Positions 53,164 through 63,389 of a stretch of DNA of 64,000 nucleotides are shown in pieces (the first letter of the stretch is position 1; each line of letters begins with the position of its first letter). Where the stretch lies: the NCBI GenBank assembly GCA_030704615.1, contig CM060732.1, positions 26,786,001 to 26,850,000 of the forward strand, given 5' to 3'. The stretch is from Takakia lepidozioides. Lineage: Eukaryota; Streptophyta; Takakiopsida; Takakiales; Takakiaceae. The notes beneath the pieces were generated by a model. It did no database searches and had not been told where the DNA came from. It worked only from the letters and a program-made list of their open reading frames with translations. Both the position numbers and the translations under genes were made by a program.

Positions 53164-53409
53164 TGGTGCTTAGGTCCCTCTAAGTCCAGGTAGCCACAAG
53201 ATGTGATAGTGACCATAGCCTCACTAAGTCCTCCACCACTATCCCTACTACACTCAAACTCGATAGATCAAGAGGCCGGGTGCAAGAGTTGCCCCATCGT
53301 TAGTCGCCGTCTTGCAACCTGTGAACTTGAGCTTGGGATCTCATGTATTGACTCCTATGAGCTTGGCCTCCCATGTCTTGTTAGCTGCCTCCAGTCATGT
53401 CCACTGCCA

Positions 53410-53655
53410 CTATCCCAAGCAGTGTGGACACAACCAATCTCCGTCAGGAACCTTCTCAAGAGGTGGTGTCAAGCATCCCATATGCCAACCCCTTGAGCAT
53501 CGATCACACACCAGCATGGTGGCTGCCCCTTTGGCAGACCCACAGAGCATGCACCTCAAACCTGCAGGTACCACTGCCAAGTTTGGGTCAACTCTGCCAT
53601 CGACATTGGGAAGGTGACATGGCGCACAATTACGCACATGGTCCTTCCAAGTCAT
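53410..53655 (-). CDS. PHD finger module following the integrase of Gypsy element 2
   Basis: 81-codon frame with a canonical C4HC3 PHD finger: C35-x2-C38-x11-C50-x2-C53-x4-H58-x2-C61-x14-C76-x2-C79, containing CDRCSRGWHMGC and GDWLCPHC. PHD fingers usually bind histone H3 tails; ligand choice cannot be read here. It begins in the frame that continues the integrase GPY/F-like segment (GRDGMTWKDHVRN), one base out of register with the integrase frame, which ends at 53652. The most economical reading is a C-terminal fusion to integrase broken by one indel, with the PHD in the place where chromoviruses carry a chromodomain. An independent start at the ATG at 53655 is possible but less likely. Confidence 0.88.
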   Translation of the reverse strand: MTWKDHVRNCAPCHLPNVDGRVDPNLAVVPAGLRCMLCGSAKGAATMLVCDRCSRGWHMGCLTPPLEKVPDGDWLCPHCLG

Positions 53656-54977
53656 GCCATCCCGACCCTCAAGATCAGGACCCCTGAGGGCAACACCTCT
53701 CGAACCCTCAGAATAACACGCCCTGCAGTAACATCCAGAGTCGTAGGAGCAGTCTGCTGCAAATAAACATAGTCACCAGGGCTAAACCTCCGAACCCCAG
53801 GACGATATCCTCCACCACGTATAGTGGCATACCTCAACGTATCACGGTGCTGTGCAATGGCAAGGTTCTCAAAAGCCATGGGCATGACTTTCTTGAACAA
53901 CTCTGCACGCTGATCACATGCACGTACCCACACGTCCGGATCGTCAAGGTTAAGGACTTGAGCAGTGTCCCTACGAATGGCTGCAGGCAAATCCGGCTCT
54001 CGGCCAAAGAGAAGGAAATATGGTGAGAAGGAGGCAAGTGATGCTTGTTTGCTGAACCTGTAGCCCATGGCTAACCAAGGAACCTGAAGATCCCAATCTC
54101 CTAGGTGTCCCTTCTGCAAGCCATACTTGCGCAAACCCCTCTTCACCGTCTGAACAACTCTCTCTGCTAAGCCATCGGCCTCAGGATGATCCCGAGAAGT
54201 GGTGCGGTGGTCTATCAAGGCTTTATCACACAAAGCCTGAAACTCCCCCAAGAACTCTCTCCCTTGGTCCGTGAGTACCTCAGCTGGAGCACCAAATCGG
54301 CTAAGCACACGATCCAAGAATGCATACGCAGCCCCCTCACTAGCCTTGTCAGGCAATGGAACCAACTCAATCCACTTGGAGAAGTGCTCCACCATCACCA
54401 ACACATATCTGTGGTGGCGCATAGTCAGTGGCAACGGTCCTGCGAAGTCAAGACTCCACCTGTAGCCCAATCCCATGATTGGTAAAGGATGCAACTGTGG
54501 TGTAGGGGCGTTGAATGAAGCACGCACCCTGTCACACACCATGCACCTAGCCACGAACTGTTGCACCTCTGTATGCATACCACGCCACCAATACTGCCCC
54601 TGCAGTAAACTGTGAGTGCGTCGCACTCCAAAATGCCCCAACTCCTCATGGGCATGCCGCACTAACCGTGCACGCTGTGTGGGGTGAGGCACAATCCTCA
54701 CCCGACCATCCTCCCACACTCGAAGTAGGTGTATCCCCTCCCACTTGAACCTCTTGGCTCGTTGCAGGATCCGATCCCTCTCCCTGGCAGTCACAGTGGC
54801 TGCCGTGTCTCCCGTGCGGAGGTAGTCCAACACAGCCGAATCCTCATGTATATCTCTGGCACCACCTGGCTCATCACTAGCCTCAGGGTCCTCAGACACT
54901 CCGTCTACAGTCATCCCTGTTGTAGGTCCAACCTGACCTCCCGATGCCAAGATACACAAAATGCAGATGCGTGCCAT
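53652..54977 (-). CDS. Integrase of Gypsy element 2
   Basis: 441-codon frame. The N-terminal zinc-binding HHCC appears as HAHEELGHFGVRRTH with CMVCDRVRAS. The catalytic core has D in WSLDFAGPLPL, D in VLTDQGREFLGEF and E in DHPEADGLAERVVQTVKRG, so the DDE triad is complete. The C-terminal GPY/F-type module (GDYVYLQQ, GRVILRVREVLPSGVLIL) follows. It overlaps the RT-RNase H frame by 67 bases in a different frame, which could be a frame break or a programmed shift. Confidence 0.93.
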   Translation of the reverse strand: MARICILCILASGGQVGPTTGMTVDGVSEDPEASDEPGGARDIHEDSAVLDYLRTGDTAATVTARERDRILQRAKRFKWEGIHLLRVWEDGRVRIVPHPTQRARLVRHAHEELGHFGVRRTHSLLQGQYWWRGMHTEVQQFVARCMVCDRVRASFNAPTPQLHPLPIMGLGYRWSLDFAGPLPLTMRHHRYVLVMVEHFSKWIELVPLPDKASEGAAYAFLDRVLSRFGAPAEVLTDQGREFLGEFQALCDKALIDHRTTSRDHPEADGLAERVVQTVKRGLRKYGLQKGHLGDWDLQVPWLAMGYRFSKQASLASFSPYFLLFGREPDLPAAIRRDTAQVLNLDDPDVWVRACDQRAELFKKVMPMAFENLAIAQHRDTLRYATIRGGGYRPGVRRFSPGDYVYLQQTAPTTLDVTAGRVILRVREVLPSGVLILRVGMA

Positions 54978-56383
54978 CCCGGCACCATCTCCTCGTCCGT
55001 CTCACCATGCCACCGAGCTCCAGTGTCATCCTGCTGGCTCATGCATGGATTGCGACTCAATCCATCCGCATCCCGATTGACCAAACCCGGTCGATGCACA
55101 ACCTGAAAGTCATACTCCTGGAGTATGAGTGCCCACCGTGCAAGCTTCCCCGTAAGCTTGTCTGACTCCATCAACCACTTGAGTGGCTGGTGATCCGTGA
55201 CAAGGGTGAAAAGATTGCCGTATAGATAGCACCTGAAGTGTGCCACGGCCCACACTGCAGCTAAGCACTCTCCCTCATATGAGCTGTACTTAGCCTCTGC
55301 AGCGTTGTTCGAGCGGCTAGCATAAGCCACTACGAACTCTCTTCCCTCATCATCCACCTGTGTGAGCACCGCTCCAAGCCCCAGCATGCTCCAATCCGTA
55401 TGCAGCTGAAAGGGACGCCCCCTGATAGGTCGTCTCAGGATAGGCGCCGAGGTCAACCTCGCCTTGAGCTCTTGAAAAGCTCGTTCCTGCTCATCTTCCC
55501 ACTGCCACTCCTGGTCCACCTTGGTCAGCTTGGTTAGAGCCTTTGCAATGGTACTAAATCCCTTGACAAACCGTCTATAATAGTTTGCCAACCCCATGAA
55601 AGCTCGAACTCGGCTCACATCCGTGGGGCGTGGAATTTGTGCAATGGCCTCTACCTTAGTCTGCTGTACCCCCAATCCTCCAGGATATATCATGTGACCC
55701 AGATACTCAATCTGGTTGTGGAAAAACTTGCACTTCCCCGGATGCAACTTCAATCCGTGCGCTCTCAAGCGCTCCAATACCACCTGAAGGTGTCTCTCAT
55801 GCTCCTCCATCGTAACACTAAAGATGATGATGTCATCTATGTAGCACCGAGCAAAGTCCACCCCTGCTAGAATCCTATCCATGACTCTCTGAAACTCTGC
55901 AGGAGCATTCTTAAGCCCAAATGGTAAGAACCGCCACTGATATAGGCAATCCTTGCCGTGCTCATTGATCCCCCAGAATGTCGTCTTCTGCTTGTCCGCC
56001 TCCTTGATTGGCAACTGGTGATATCCGGATCGTAAATCCAAAGTGCTAAAGGCCTTAGCATGCCCGATGGCATCAAAGATCTCCTCTGGTGTTGGCATGG
56101 CATACTTATCGGACTTGGTCTGACGATTTACAGGCCGGTAATCACCGCACATACGTCTCTCCGTCCAATTGCCATAGACATCCTTCTTGGCTGGCATCAC
56201 TGTGGCTGAAGCATACTCTCCACCAGAGAGCTCCACCAAACCTGCCTCCCAGAGATCTTGAGTCCTCATCTGAATCAAAGACCTCTCCATGTCACTGTAT
56301 CTATAGGGTCTCCGAAAGATTGGCGTGTCAGTGGCCAACTCAATACGGATCTCTTGACCCTTCAGTGCTCCCAAGTCCTTCAA
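54911..56383 (-). CDS. Reverse transcriptase-RNase H of Gypsy element 2
   Basis: An uninterrupted 490-codon frame. RT motifs: RRMCGDYRPVNRQT, FSTLDLRSGYHQLPI, QWRFLPFGLKNAPAEFQRVM, catalytic CYIDDIIIFS, LKLHPGKCKFF, YLGHMI, RAFMGLANYYRRFVKGF. RNase H motifs: LHTDWSMLGLGAVL, SSYEGECLAAVWAV, VTDHQPLKWLM, RDADGLSRNP. The upstream KGQEIRIELATDTPIFRRPY is the usual linker before a Ty3 RT. It looks functional in sequence. Confidence 0.94.
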   Translation of the reverse strand: MKDLGALKGQEIRIELATDTPIFRRPYRYSDMERSLIQMRTQDLWEAGLVELSGGEYASATVMPAKKDVYGNWTERRMCGDYRPVNRQTKSDKYAMPTPEEIFDAIGHAKAFSTLDLRSGYHQLPIKEADKQKTTFWGINEHGKDCLYQWRFLPFGLKNAPAEFQRVMDRILAGVDFARCYIDDIIIFSVTMEEHERHLQVVLERLRAHGLKLHPGKCKFFHNQIEYLGHMIYPGGLGVQQTKVEAIAQIPRPTDVSRVRAFMGLANYYRRFVKGFSTIAKALTKLTKVDQEWQWEDEQERAFQELKARLTSAPILRRPIRGRPFQLHTDWSMLGLGAVLTQVDDEGREFVVAYASRSNNAAEAKYSSYEGECLAAVWAVAHFRCYLYGNLFTLVTDHQPLKWLMESDKLTGKLARWALILQEYDFQVVHRPGLVNRDADGLSRNPCMSQQDDTGARWHGETDEEMVPGWHASAFCVSWHREVRLDLQQG

Positions 56384-56849
56384 ACTGAAGGCAAAGCAAT
56401 TCCTGTAAGCCCTCAGGAACCGCCGTATACGTCGTCTCTCTCCTCCGGTGACAATGGGTCCAATGTCAGGCTCCCAATTGTCCTCCGTAACTGCAACCTT
56501 AAGTCCAGTGGGCTTAGAGGTAGAGGACGCGTCCAGTGGTTGCTATGTTGCAACCTCTTGAGCAGTACTCCCTGCCTGCTCAGTCAATGACAAGGCCTCA
56601 TCCTGCCCATCATCTCATCCTTGAGGACCTCCTCAACCCGAGAAGAATCCCCAACCTCATCCATCACAGCCGCCTTGGCTGCCAACTCCCTCTGAACCTC
56701 GAGCACCTCCCACGTGTGCCATGGATGCATGCACCCCGTGGTCCTCACATGCTCGCCCCCACTCACTGCCTGTACCGTCTCGGTAGGCAGAGAGACCATT
56801 GAGGGAAGTGTACTCCGCACTCTGCGTTGCTCAGCCAGAGCCAAGCTGA

Positions 56850-57790
56850 TAATCCAAGTCAAGCAATTGAGATCCATTGCTTGCCCCAACACTTGACGAC
56901 GTGATGCCTCAGAAAGAGACGACACCGTCGTGGTACCAGTGGTAAGACCCATTGCCCGCTCACGCTCGTCACATTAGGCTCCACTAACTGCTGCAACTGA
57001 GCATCCCACATGAGGCCGGGTCTACTATCCCGGAAAGCATGCGATCCTGGGAAGCTGAGCAGTGTAGGTAATGCTGCTTGTGGTTGACCCACCTTGTTGA
57101 CCACTGCCAAAGGCGAACGGTCATCGTGTCTTCACACGCTGAGACTGCCTCCCTGTGTCCAGAATGTTATCCACTGTGACATGTGCTGGCCGCTGCACCC
57201 CATCAAATGCACGCTTGAGCAGTGCGGGTGGCATCAAGTTAGTCCACCATAGCCGTGGATGATGAGCCCGTGACCCCACTGCAGCTGCATCTAGCAACAC
57301 TGCTGACCCAAGCCACGACTGGACTTGATGCACACTGGCCATCACCCTGGCCCGAGAATCGCCCATCAGTGGCACATTCTCCAAGATGTTTGCTGGAATA
57401 CAGCTTGATGAAGCTGCAAGTGGCGCAAAACCCGTACCATCTCCCAAAACAGACCCGACCTCGAGTCTCGCAATCCATTGCCATGCCCGGCTGATGAATG
57501 CCCTTGGCAGGGCCAACCTGCCACTACCAGATCAATGAGCCAACCCGCTCCAAATCCTGCGCCCCCAGCAACGAAATGTCTGCTGGCAAGGCCTGCTGAT
57601 ATCCACGAATTGCAGACACCGACAACAACTCAGGGTACCGCTGCATCAACTGAGCAACATGGCGAAGTGAAACGTGTTGTGCAGTCTCATCCCTCTCCAC
57701 ATACAGGTAACGCCGAACTCGTACACTTGCCTGTAACACAGCAGCCAATCCGGTGTTGATCCCGCCAAACAAGTCCAGAAGACAAATGCC
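56850..57790 (-). pseudogene. C5-cytosine DNA methyltransferase domain of Gypsy element 2 (frame-broken)
   Basis: Read 5' to 3' on the minus strand, C5-methyltransferase motifs appear in the right order. Motif I is LLDLFGGINTG (57784 on), motif II YVERDE (about 57700), motif IV DLVVAGWPCQGHS with catalytic Cys at 57507-57509, then GLRDSRSGLFWEMVRVLR. Motif VI is ILENVP (about 57375-57385), motif VIII VGSRAHHPRLWWTNL (about 57230-57280), motif IX ERERAMG with LTTGTT (56935-56967) and motif X VLGQAMDLNCLTWI (56892-56851). The parts lie in at least two frames with shifts near 57540, 57400 and 56975. No substitution removes a catalytic residue. The domain sits between protease and RT, so it would be a Pol polyprotein segment that methylates cytosine in DNA. 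Retrotransposon-borne methyltransferases have been described in dinoflagellates and charophyte algae; whether this is the same lineage is unknown. Confidence 0.88.
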
Positions 57791-59154
57791 TTTATCCGAA
57801 TACTGCCACACAATAGGTGTGGTGTCCAATGGAGACAATTGAGGTGATCCTGGTGCAATCCCCGCACTCTCCTCCTCTCCTGACGGTACAAAAGCCTCCA
57901 CCCAGGCTTGTTGCACCCGTCGATCAGCATCCCGCTGCAAATCCTTGCTCGTGCCCCACAATGGAGTCTGAGCAACCATGGTAGGCAACTCCGCCATACC
58001 ATACATGTCATCCTGCTCTCCCGGAGTGGTACATCCTCTGAATGAGCATTGCCCTCAAGCAACTCTCTAGGCCAACTCACTGCCGTTGTGAATGCTGCTA
58101 GTGTCGGCATCTTGCCTCGCTGGGCAACCGCAACTCCTCCTATGAACGTCACAGGGAGCTGCACACGCCGGCCCTCCCCTGACTGCCATGCAGGCCTATA
58201 GGAAGCTGACTCCTCCCAAAAATCCAGGGTGAAGCCCATGGGGTACAACACTGCCCCACAAACCAGGACATCGTATGAGACCGCGTCTGTCACAATGGCC
58301 TTGGCTTGCATCACTGAGCCATCTGTAGGATGATCTGGCCGTAGTCTGATAGCCAACTCACGTCGTGTCATGCCCCGAGCTTGCTCCGATCCTCCCAGAG
58401 ACGTCTGTATCTGGAAAGGACAAGGCTCCATATCCGCCTCCGTGAGGCCCAAGCCTGCAATAGCAGCTCTGCCCAGCATCAGTGGCTGAGTTCCCGAGTC
58501 CAACAAGACCCGCAGTGGCCGGTATCTCTTGCCTGCCGGTCCACTCAAACAGAAAATGTCATCCTGGTTGTCTAACATGACAACTCCAGGTGTCACCATG
58601 GCGCGCTCAATGGCTAGCCTAGCTGGCAGCTCCATCAACCTGGCAGCTGCAGCTTGCCATGGCGCCGCTGTGACAGTCTTGACACTCAAATCCGAGGATC
58701 CCTCCAGCACTACACCTCCCAGTATCTCCGCAGAAGATGAAGTAACCTCCCCACTCTCACAGAGTGTAGCTGCTAGTCTGAACACCTCAGCTGGTCTTAC
58801 CCCCGGCGTCGCAATCATGGTAGCCGAGAACAATGGAGCCTGACACTCAGATGTGGCCGCTCCTAGCAGCACACTAGCTGTCATAGCCTTGGCGACACTA
58901 GGTAGTGGTGCTACCCGTGTAGCTCTCCCCAATGGCATAGTAACCTCCGCCTCGGTAACAGTCGGGCGAGAACTAGGTGCCATGGATGGCGTCAACACTG
59001 TCTCCGCCAATGTGAATGACTGAGGAAGCCTAGCCTGACGGCTTGCCTCCCCACGCTGTGAATCCAACTCCACCTCTACACCTCGTGGCTCTCTGCTCCT
59101 CGAGTCACGGCTGCAGCAGACTCCACCTGCACTAGTGGTAGTGCTGCTCCACAC
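57640..59154 (-). CDS. Protease-region polyprotein of Gypsy element 2
   Basis: Long open frame. Its first 200 codons are low-complexity Ala/Val/Ser/Thr-rich and match no family I know. A retropepsin-like module follows: RVLLDSGTQPLMLG with the D-S-G triad at 58492-58500, then LGLTEADM, TRRELAIRLR and YDVLVCGAVLYPMGFTLDFW, which resembles the end of a Ty3 protease. From about 58010 the biologically meaningful frame switches to the one carrying MYGMAELPTM and the methyltransferase motif I, so only the part upstream of that point is likely real in this frame. Confidence 0.75.
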
Positions 59155-60610
59155 ATGAATCCCATGCCTCCCATATATCCTCCCTCAGGAGTAGGAGGTG
59201 GACCATCCGGCCTTAGAGCCGGTACCACCTGAGCTGTAGCCATGGCAGCGAGCCTCTGCTCTAGCTGCTGAAGCCGGGTGGCCATGCCTTGGTCAACACC
59301 TTGACCTCCGCGTTCTTGGCCATGTTGAGCTTGCCCTTGGCCTACACCTCGTGGCTGGCCACCTCGTCCTCTCTGGGCTGCTCCACCTCGCTCCCGGCCA
59401 CCATTGTTCCCTTGGAACTGGCCTGGGCGCAACTCAGGATGCAAACCATAACACTGGGTCTCTCCATGCCCGTGCTTGCCACAATGCCCACACTGCAACT
59501 GTGCAGGCTGTGCATGTGCCGGCCCTTTGCCTCCCTCTGGGCAATCCTTTTTGACATGGGGTCCTCCACATGTCCAGCACACCACATCCGCCCGTTGTTG
59601 GCCAGCAAATGAAGGGAGAGACCCCTGCTCTGAGGTCCTCTCTGCCCTTCCTTGAGCTTCACCTGAGCCCCCTTGTTGCCTTGAGCACGTGAGGTAGTGG
59701 TTGGCTAGGAGCACCACTACCCCGTGGTGTCTCCTTAGCAAATCCCACCGTGACCACTCGTTCCTCCACCATGTTGAGCTCTATCCACTCTGCCAGCAAA
59801 AACACATTTGCTAAGGTGGGTTGGGCCGCTTGTAGAAGAGTTGCATCCCGCACCCTTTTCCTCAGCTCCTTGTCCAATATCCCATACCAAACTGGACTGC
59901 CTGAGCTTCCGTAACCCCTTGGGTTACATTTATCAAGCGCCTCATGCGAGTGAAAGCCTCCCTCAAGCTCTCGGTCGGCTTCCGTTGGAACTCTTGCAAG
60001 CTCCGCAACTTCTCTGTCCTCACCCCTTGGTAGTTCCCTCTCAACTCTTCGAAGAACTCCACAACAGGATTGAAGGCAGGCACGGGTGCTAGTGCTGGTG
60101 CGGTAGTGGCTTGGGTGGACATTGTAGCTACTGTACCACCAGTCCCACTGCTACTTGCTGAAGCTGCCGGTGCAACGGCAGGTGTAGCCACTGTTCTCGT
60201 GGCTCTAGTGCCTCTAGTGATGGAGACATAGTCGGGTGACCAGTACATCCTCCACTCCTCGATCTCAACCTCATGCCCCCGCCTAAACTCATGGTAATCA
60301 TCCATAGGCGGCCCCTCAAGGTGCTGAAACAGCCCCTTCCATGCCATGAAAGGCGTAAATAGTTGTGGATTGCGCATTTGCTGCAATCACACCAACTATC
60401 AAACTCTTGGATAAAATCATCCAACTCGATGGTGCCCACCGCCCCAGAGTACCTTCGTGGCCCCTTGGTAGCTCCATACATCTCCTCCATTGTGTCCCAC
60501 AACAATGTCAAAGAAACAACTTGCACCACCGGTATGAGTCCTCCTGATTCACAATCCGAATCAGAACCTTCCGTAGAAGACACAGGAGGTGAAGGTGGCC
60601 TAAACCGCAC
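59076..60610 (-). pseudogene. Gag of Gypsy element 2 (three frames)
   Basis: Frame 1 (60610 to about 60385) has an acidic start and IELDDFIQEFDSWCD. Frame 2 (60386-59862) has the gag fold region FEELRGNYQGVRTEKLRSL, QRKPTESLREAFTRMRRLI. Frame 3 (59877-59659, continuing 59741-59076) has LAEWIELNMVEERVV and two zinc knuckles, CWTCGGPHVKKDC and CGHCGKHGHGETQC, then a Gly/Arg/Gln-rich basic stretch. Each break can be explained by a one-base indel. Confidence 0.85.
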
Positions 60611-61424
60611 ACCTCATCTCGTGTACCCACTAGTATCGCTAGTGCTCGAACCGGCACTGTCCCCAGCAACTAGTGGCACCTCCGTGTTGACACTCAACCG
60701 GTCATGAACATGTCCCTAACCCCCTCTCCACAAGGTAACCGGGTAGAGAACCCGTTGCGGCTTATGGTTTGGAATACTTAGTTCCTAACATAGCCTACAC
60801 CTGTACCTGCATCCACCGCAAGCACTCCTATGGTTGGCTGGTCATCACCTCCAACCTCACCACAGGAGAAACAATGATGGTCTGGCTGGTCATCACCCCA
60901 GCCTCACCATCGACAGCATGCTCTAGGACTGGCCGGTGATCAAATCCGGACCAATCACCTATAAAAACAAGCGCCCACACAAAACTAGCATGGCGCACAG
61001 TCAAGCATGCAGGTATGGAGGGGATCCAAACACAAGAAATCAGAACGACAACTCCCCCACACCAAAAACAACTCCACGGTGTTGCTCCTGCAAGGACACC
61101 CCAGCCCAAACCCGGACTGACTCTTGCCTCCACCTACGGAAAGGTCTTGGCCTAATGAGAGGGTGGAAACTACGAGGAAGAGAAACTAAAGCAATGCCTA
61201 ACCCCAGCATGCCCTCATCCCAACACTCTTCCTCTCCTCTCTTCCCTCACTTGCATGACCATGGGAATATCATGAAGATACTCCTCAAACCGCCCTCCAC
61301 GAGCTTCAGTTTCGGCCTTCAAGACCACATGCCAGTCCTTAGGCAGTCCACCAGTGCCTCCACGAGTCAGCACAGGCCGTCCACAGGTAAACACGGGCCA
61401 CCACAGACCAGCACAGGCCCACAC

Positions 61425-61855
61425 AGCTCACTGGTCACAGCCGTCACAGTCCCACAGGCCACTGGGCACAGCCTGTCACAGCCCGTCACAGCCCCACAGG
61501 CCACAGGGCACAGCCCGCCACAGCCTGTCACAGCCCCGCACAGCCCGTCACAGCTCGCCACAGCCTGTCACAGCCCGTCACAGCCCCACAGGCCACTGGG
61601 CACAGCCTGTCACAGCCCCTCACAGCCCCTCACAACTCGCCACAACCCCTCACAGCCCCAAAGGCCTCAGGCACGGCCTGACACAGCCCCTCACAGCCCC
61701 ACAGGCCACTGGGCACAGCCTGTCACAGCCCTGCACAACCCGTCACAGCTCGCCACAGCCCCTCACAGCCCAAAGGCCTCAGGCACGGCCTGTCACAGCC
61801 CCTCACAGCCCATCACAGCCCCAAAAGGCCACCGGCACAGCCCGTCACAGCCCCA
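61425..61855. repeat. CACAGCCC minisatellite in the leader of Gypsy element 2
   Basis: Dozens of short units of the form (G/C)TCACAGCCC occur, interrupted regularly by CCACAGGCCACTGGGCACAG and by AAAGGCCTCAGGCACGGCCT. This gives a higher-order period of very roughly 100 bases. The block is C-rich on the plus strand and strand-asymmetric. Confidence 0.9.
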
Positions 61856-62329
61856 TCCATGGCCGCTCTGGCAGTTTAGCCATTTCTCCAAGGGGTTTAG
61901 CCACGCCAAGCTAGGGTTTGTGTCTCTTGGACTCTAGGCTTCTTTCCACCGAGCTATGGTGGCTGTGAGGAAATCAGCAAGGTATTCTTGCTATTTCAGC
62001 TCCCACACACCACCATAGTAGCCCTAAGCCATGAGGTGGTTGCCACAAACCAAGCCTTCTTTCTCACTTAGCCTCCCCAAACACGCCACTAAACTCAATG
62101 GCAAACAACCAAGCCCTGCTGGTCCCCAGCCCTTGTGAGCACTCATTCAAGCACTCTCCTTGGCCATAGCATCTATCTTAGAGCCTATTCCAGCCCCCTA
62201 CACCTGCTGCTTCAAGAGTTGCGCTCCCTTCAAGCTTGAAGTTGAAACCCCAACTCACATAGGCCCTACAAGTGCTTTTCTTTCACTCCAAGTGGAAACC
62301 AGCCCTAGACCTTCTGTTCTAGCTCTCTA

Positions 62330-62720
62330 AAGCTTGAAAACAAGAGCCTCAATGGGCTGAAGGCATGCTCCACACATGCCCCACCCTCACCATAAGAGAA
62401 TCAGCTCCTTTACTTCATTTCTTGCACCCACAAACTTGAAAATACAAGCTTCAGCAAGCTGATAGCATGCTCCACATGCCCTACAGGGAAACCAACCCCT
62501 TTCTTCCTTTCTTGCACTCCCATACCTGAAAGTGCAAGCCTTCACCAGGCTGATAGCATGCTCCACACATGCATTGCCCTCACATAAGGGAAGTCAGCCC
62601 TTCCCTCTTCCTTGTTTGCCCTCCAAGCTTGAAGATGGAAGCTTCAATGAGCTGAATACATGCTCCACACATGCAACCTCTTCACACAAGAGATATCAGC
62701 CCCCTATCTTGGCTCCTTGG
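62330..62720. repeat. Degenerate tandem array of about 100-bp units in the leader
   Basis: Four imperfect units begin near 62332, 62435, 62525 and 62628. Each has a CTTGAA or CCTGAA start, an AAG(C/A)TTCA-like block, GCTGA, then CATGCTCCACACATGC and a CAGCCC/CAACCCC pyrimidine stretch. Confidence 0.7.
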
Positions 62721-63347
62721 CTCCTTGATGCTCTCTAAGACAAGATTAAGCACTCCATAGCCTTTGCCAAGCTCCTGAAACCCTAAGGCTTACATTTCCA
62801 GCCACAAGACACTTCTCTTGTGGTGCAAGAGCTGTTCTTCCAAGCTCTGAAACCCTAGGTGCACATTCCATGGCCTTGCCGCACCTCTTAGCTCCTGTTC
62901 CAGCCCTGCTCTTGCCATGACAAGAGCCCTCTCAATGCTGAAGCTCGAGATTGAAACCCAATCTCACCATACTCCACAAAGTGCACTGATTTGCCCCAAG
63001 CCAAATCAGCCCTTTCGCTTGGTCTTGCAATCCTTCACACAATGAAAGCTCGCATTCCCAAGTCCAGTTCTCAGCTTTGCCACCAAAGCCACTATAACCT
63101 GCTCTTGACTGGTCCTCTTCCCAATCGTGCTTGCTCATGCATGTACACAGTCTGAAACCATCAAGGTGCTCTGGAATTACCTGCAGCATGGTGCTTTCAT
63201 CTCTGAAGCTGAAGATCGAATGCCAAGGTCTACCACCTCGTAACCCACATCGCCTCCGCTTCTAACAACCAAGAGCTCCACGGTGCTCCTTGCATAACAA
63301 CTTGGTTTCTCTCATTCTCAAGCAAAAACCACAAGTGCTACAACTAA

Positions 63348-63374
63348 CTCGTATCTGGCACTCACAGATACGAG
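63348..63374. other. Perfect 10-bp inverted repeat next to the 5' LTR
   Basis: CTCGTATCTG and CAGATACGAG are separated by a 7-base loop (GCACTCA), 16 bases inside the LTR core boundary at 63390. In RNA this would form a stable stem-loop at the position where primer-binding or packaging signals lie. Confidence 0.85.
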
Positions 63375-63389
63375 CTCATCTTTCTTGAG

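Larger units (their letters stand above)
60611..63389 (-). other. Long leader of Gypsy element 2
   Basis: 2.8 kb between the 5' LTR core and gag without a credible gene. It contains a minisatellite (61425-61855), a degenerate array of roughly 100-bp units (62330-62720) and a perfect 10-bp hairpin close to the LTR (63348-63374). Plus-strand open frames across the minisatellite translate to repetitive Ser/Gln/Pro sequence and are not genes. No tRNA-complementary primer binding site is obvious after the LTR. Confidence 0.7.

Noticed and set aside
61425-61855. Repeat array considered as CRISPR-like
   Set aside because: Units are degenerate and contiguous without unique spacers, in a eukaryotic retroelement; it is a minisatellite.
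60936-61937. 333-codon plus-strand open frame
   Set aside because: It is the translation of the CACAGCCC minisatellite and its surroundings (Ser/Gln/Pro/His repeats) and is antisense to the retroelement leader; there is no family motif.
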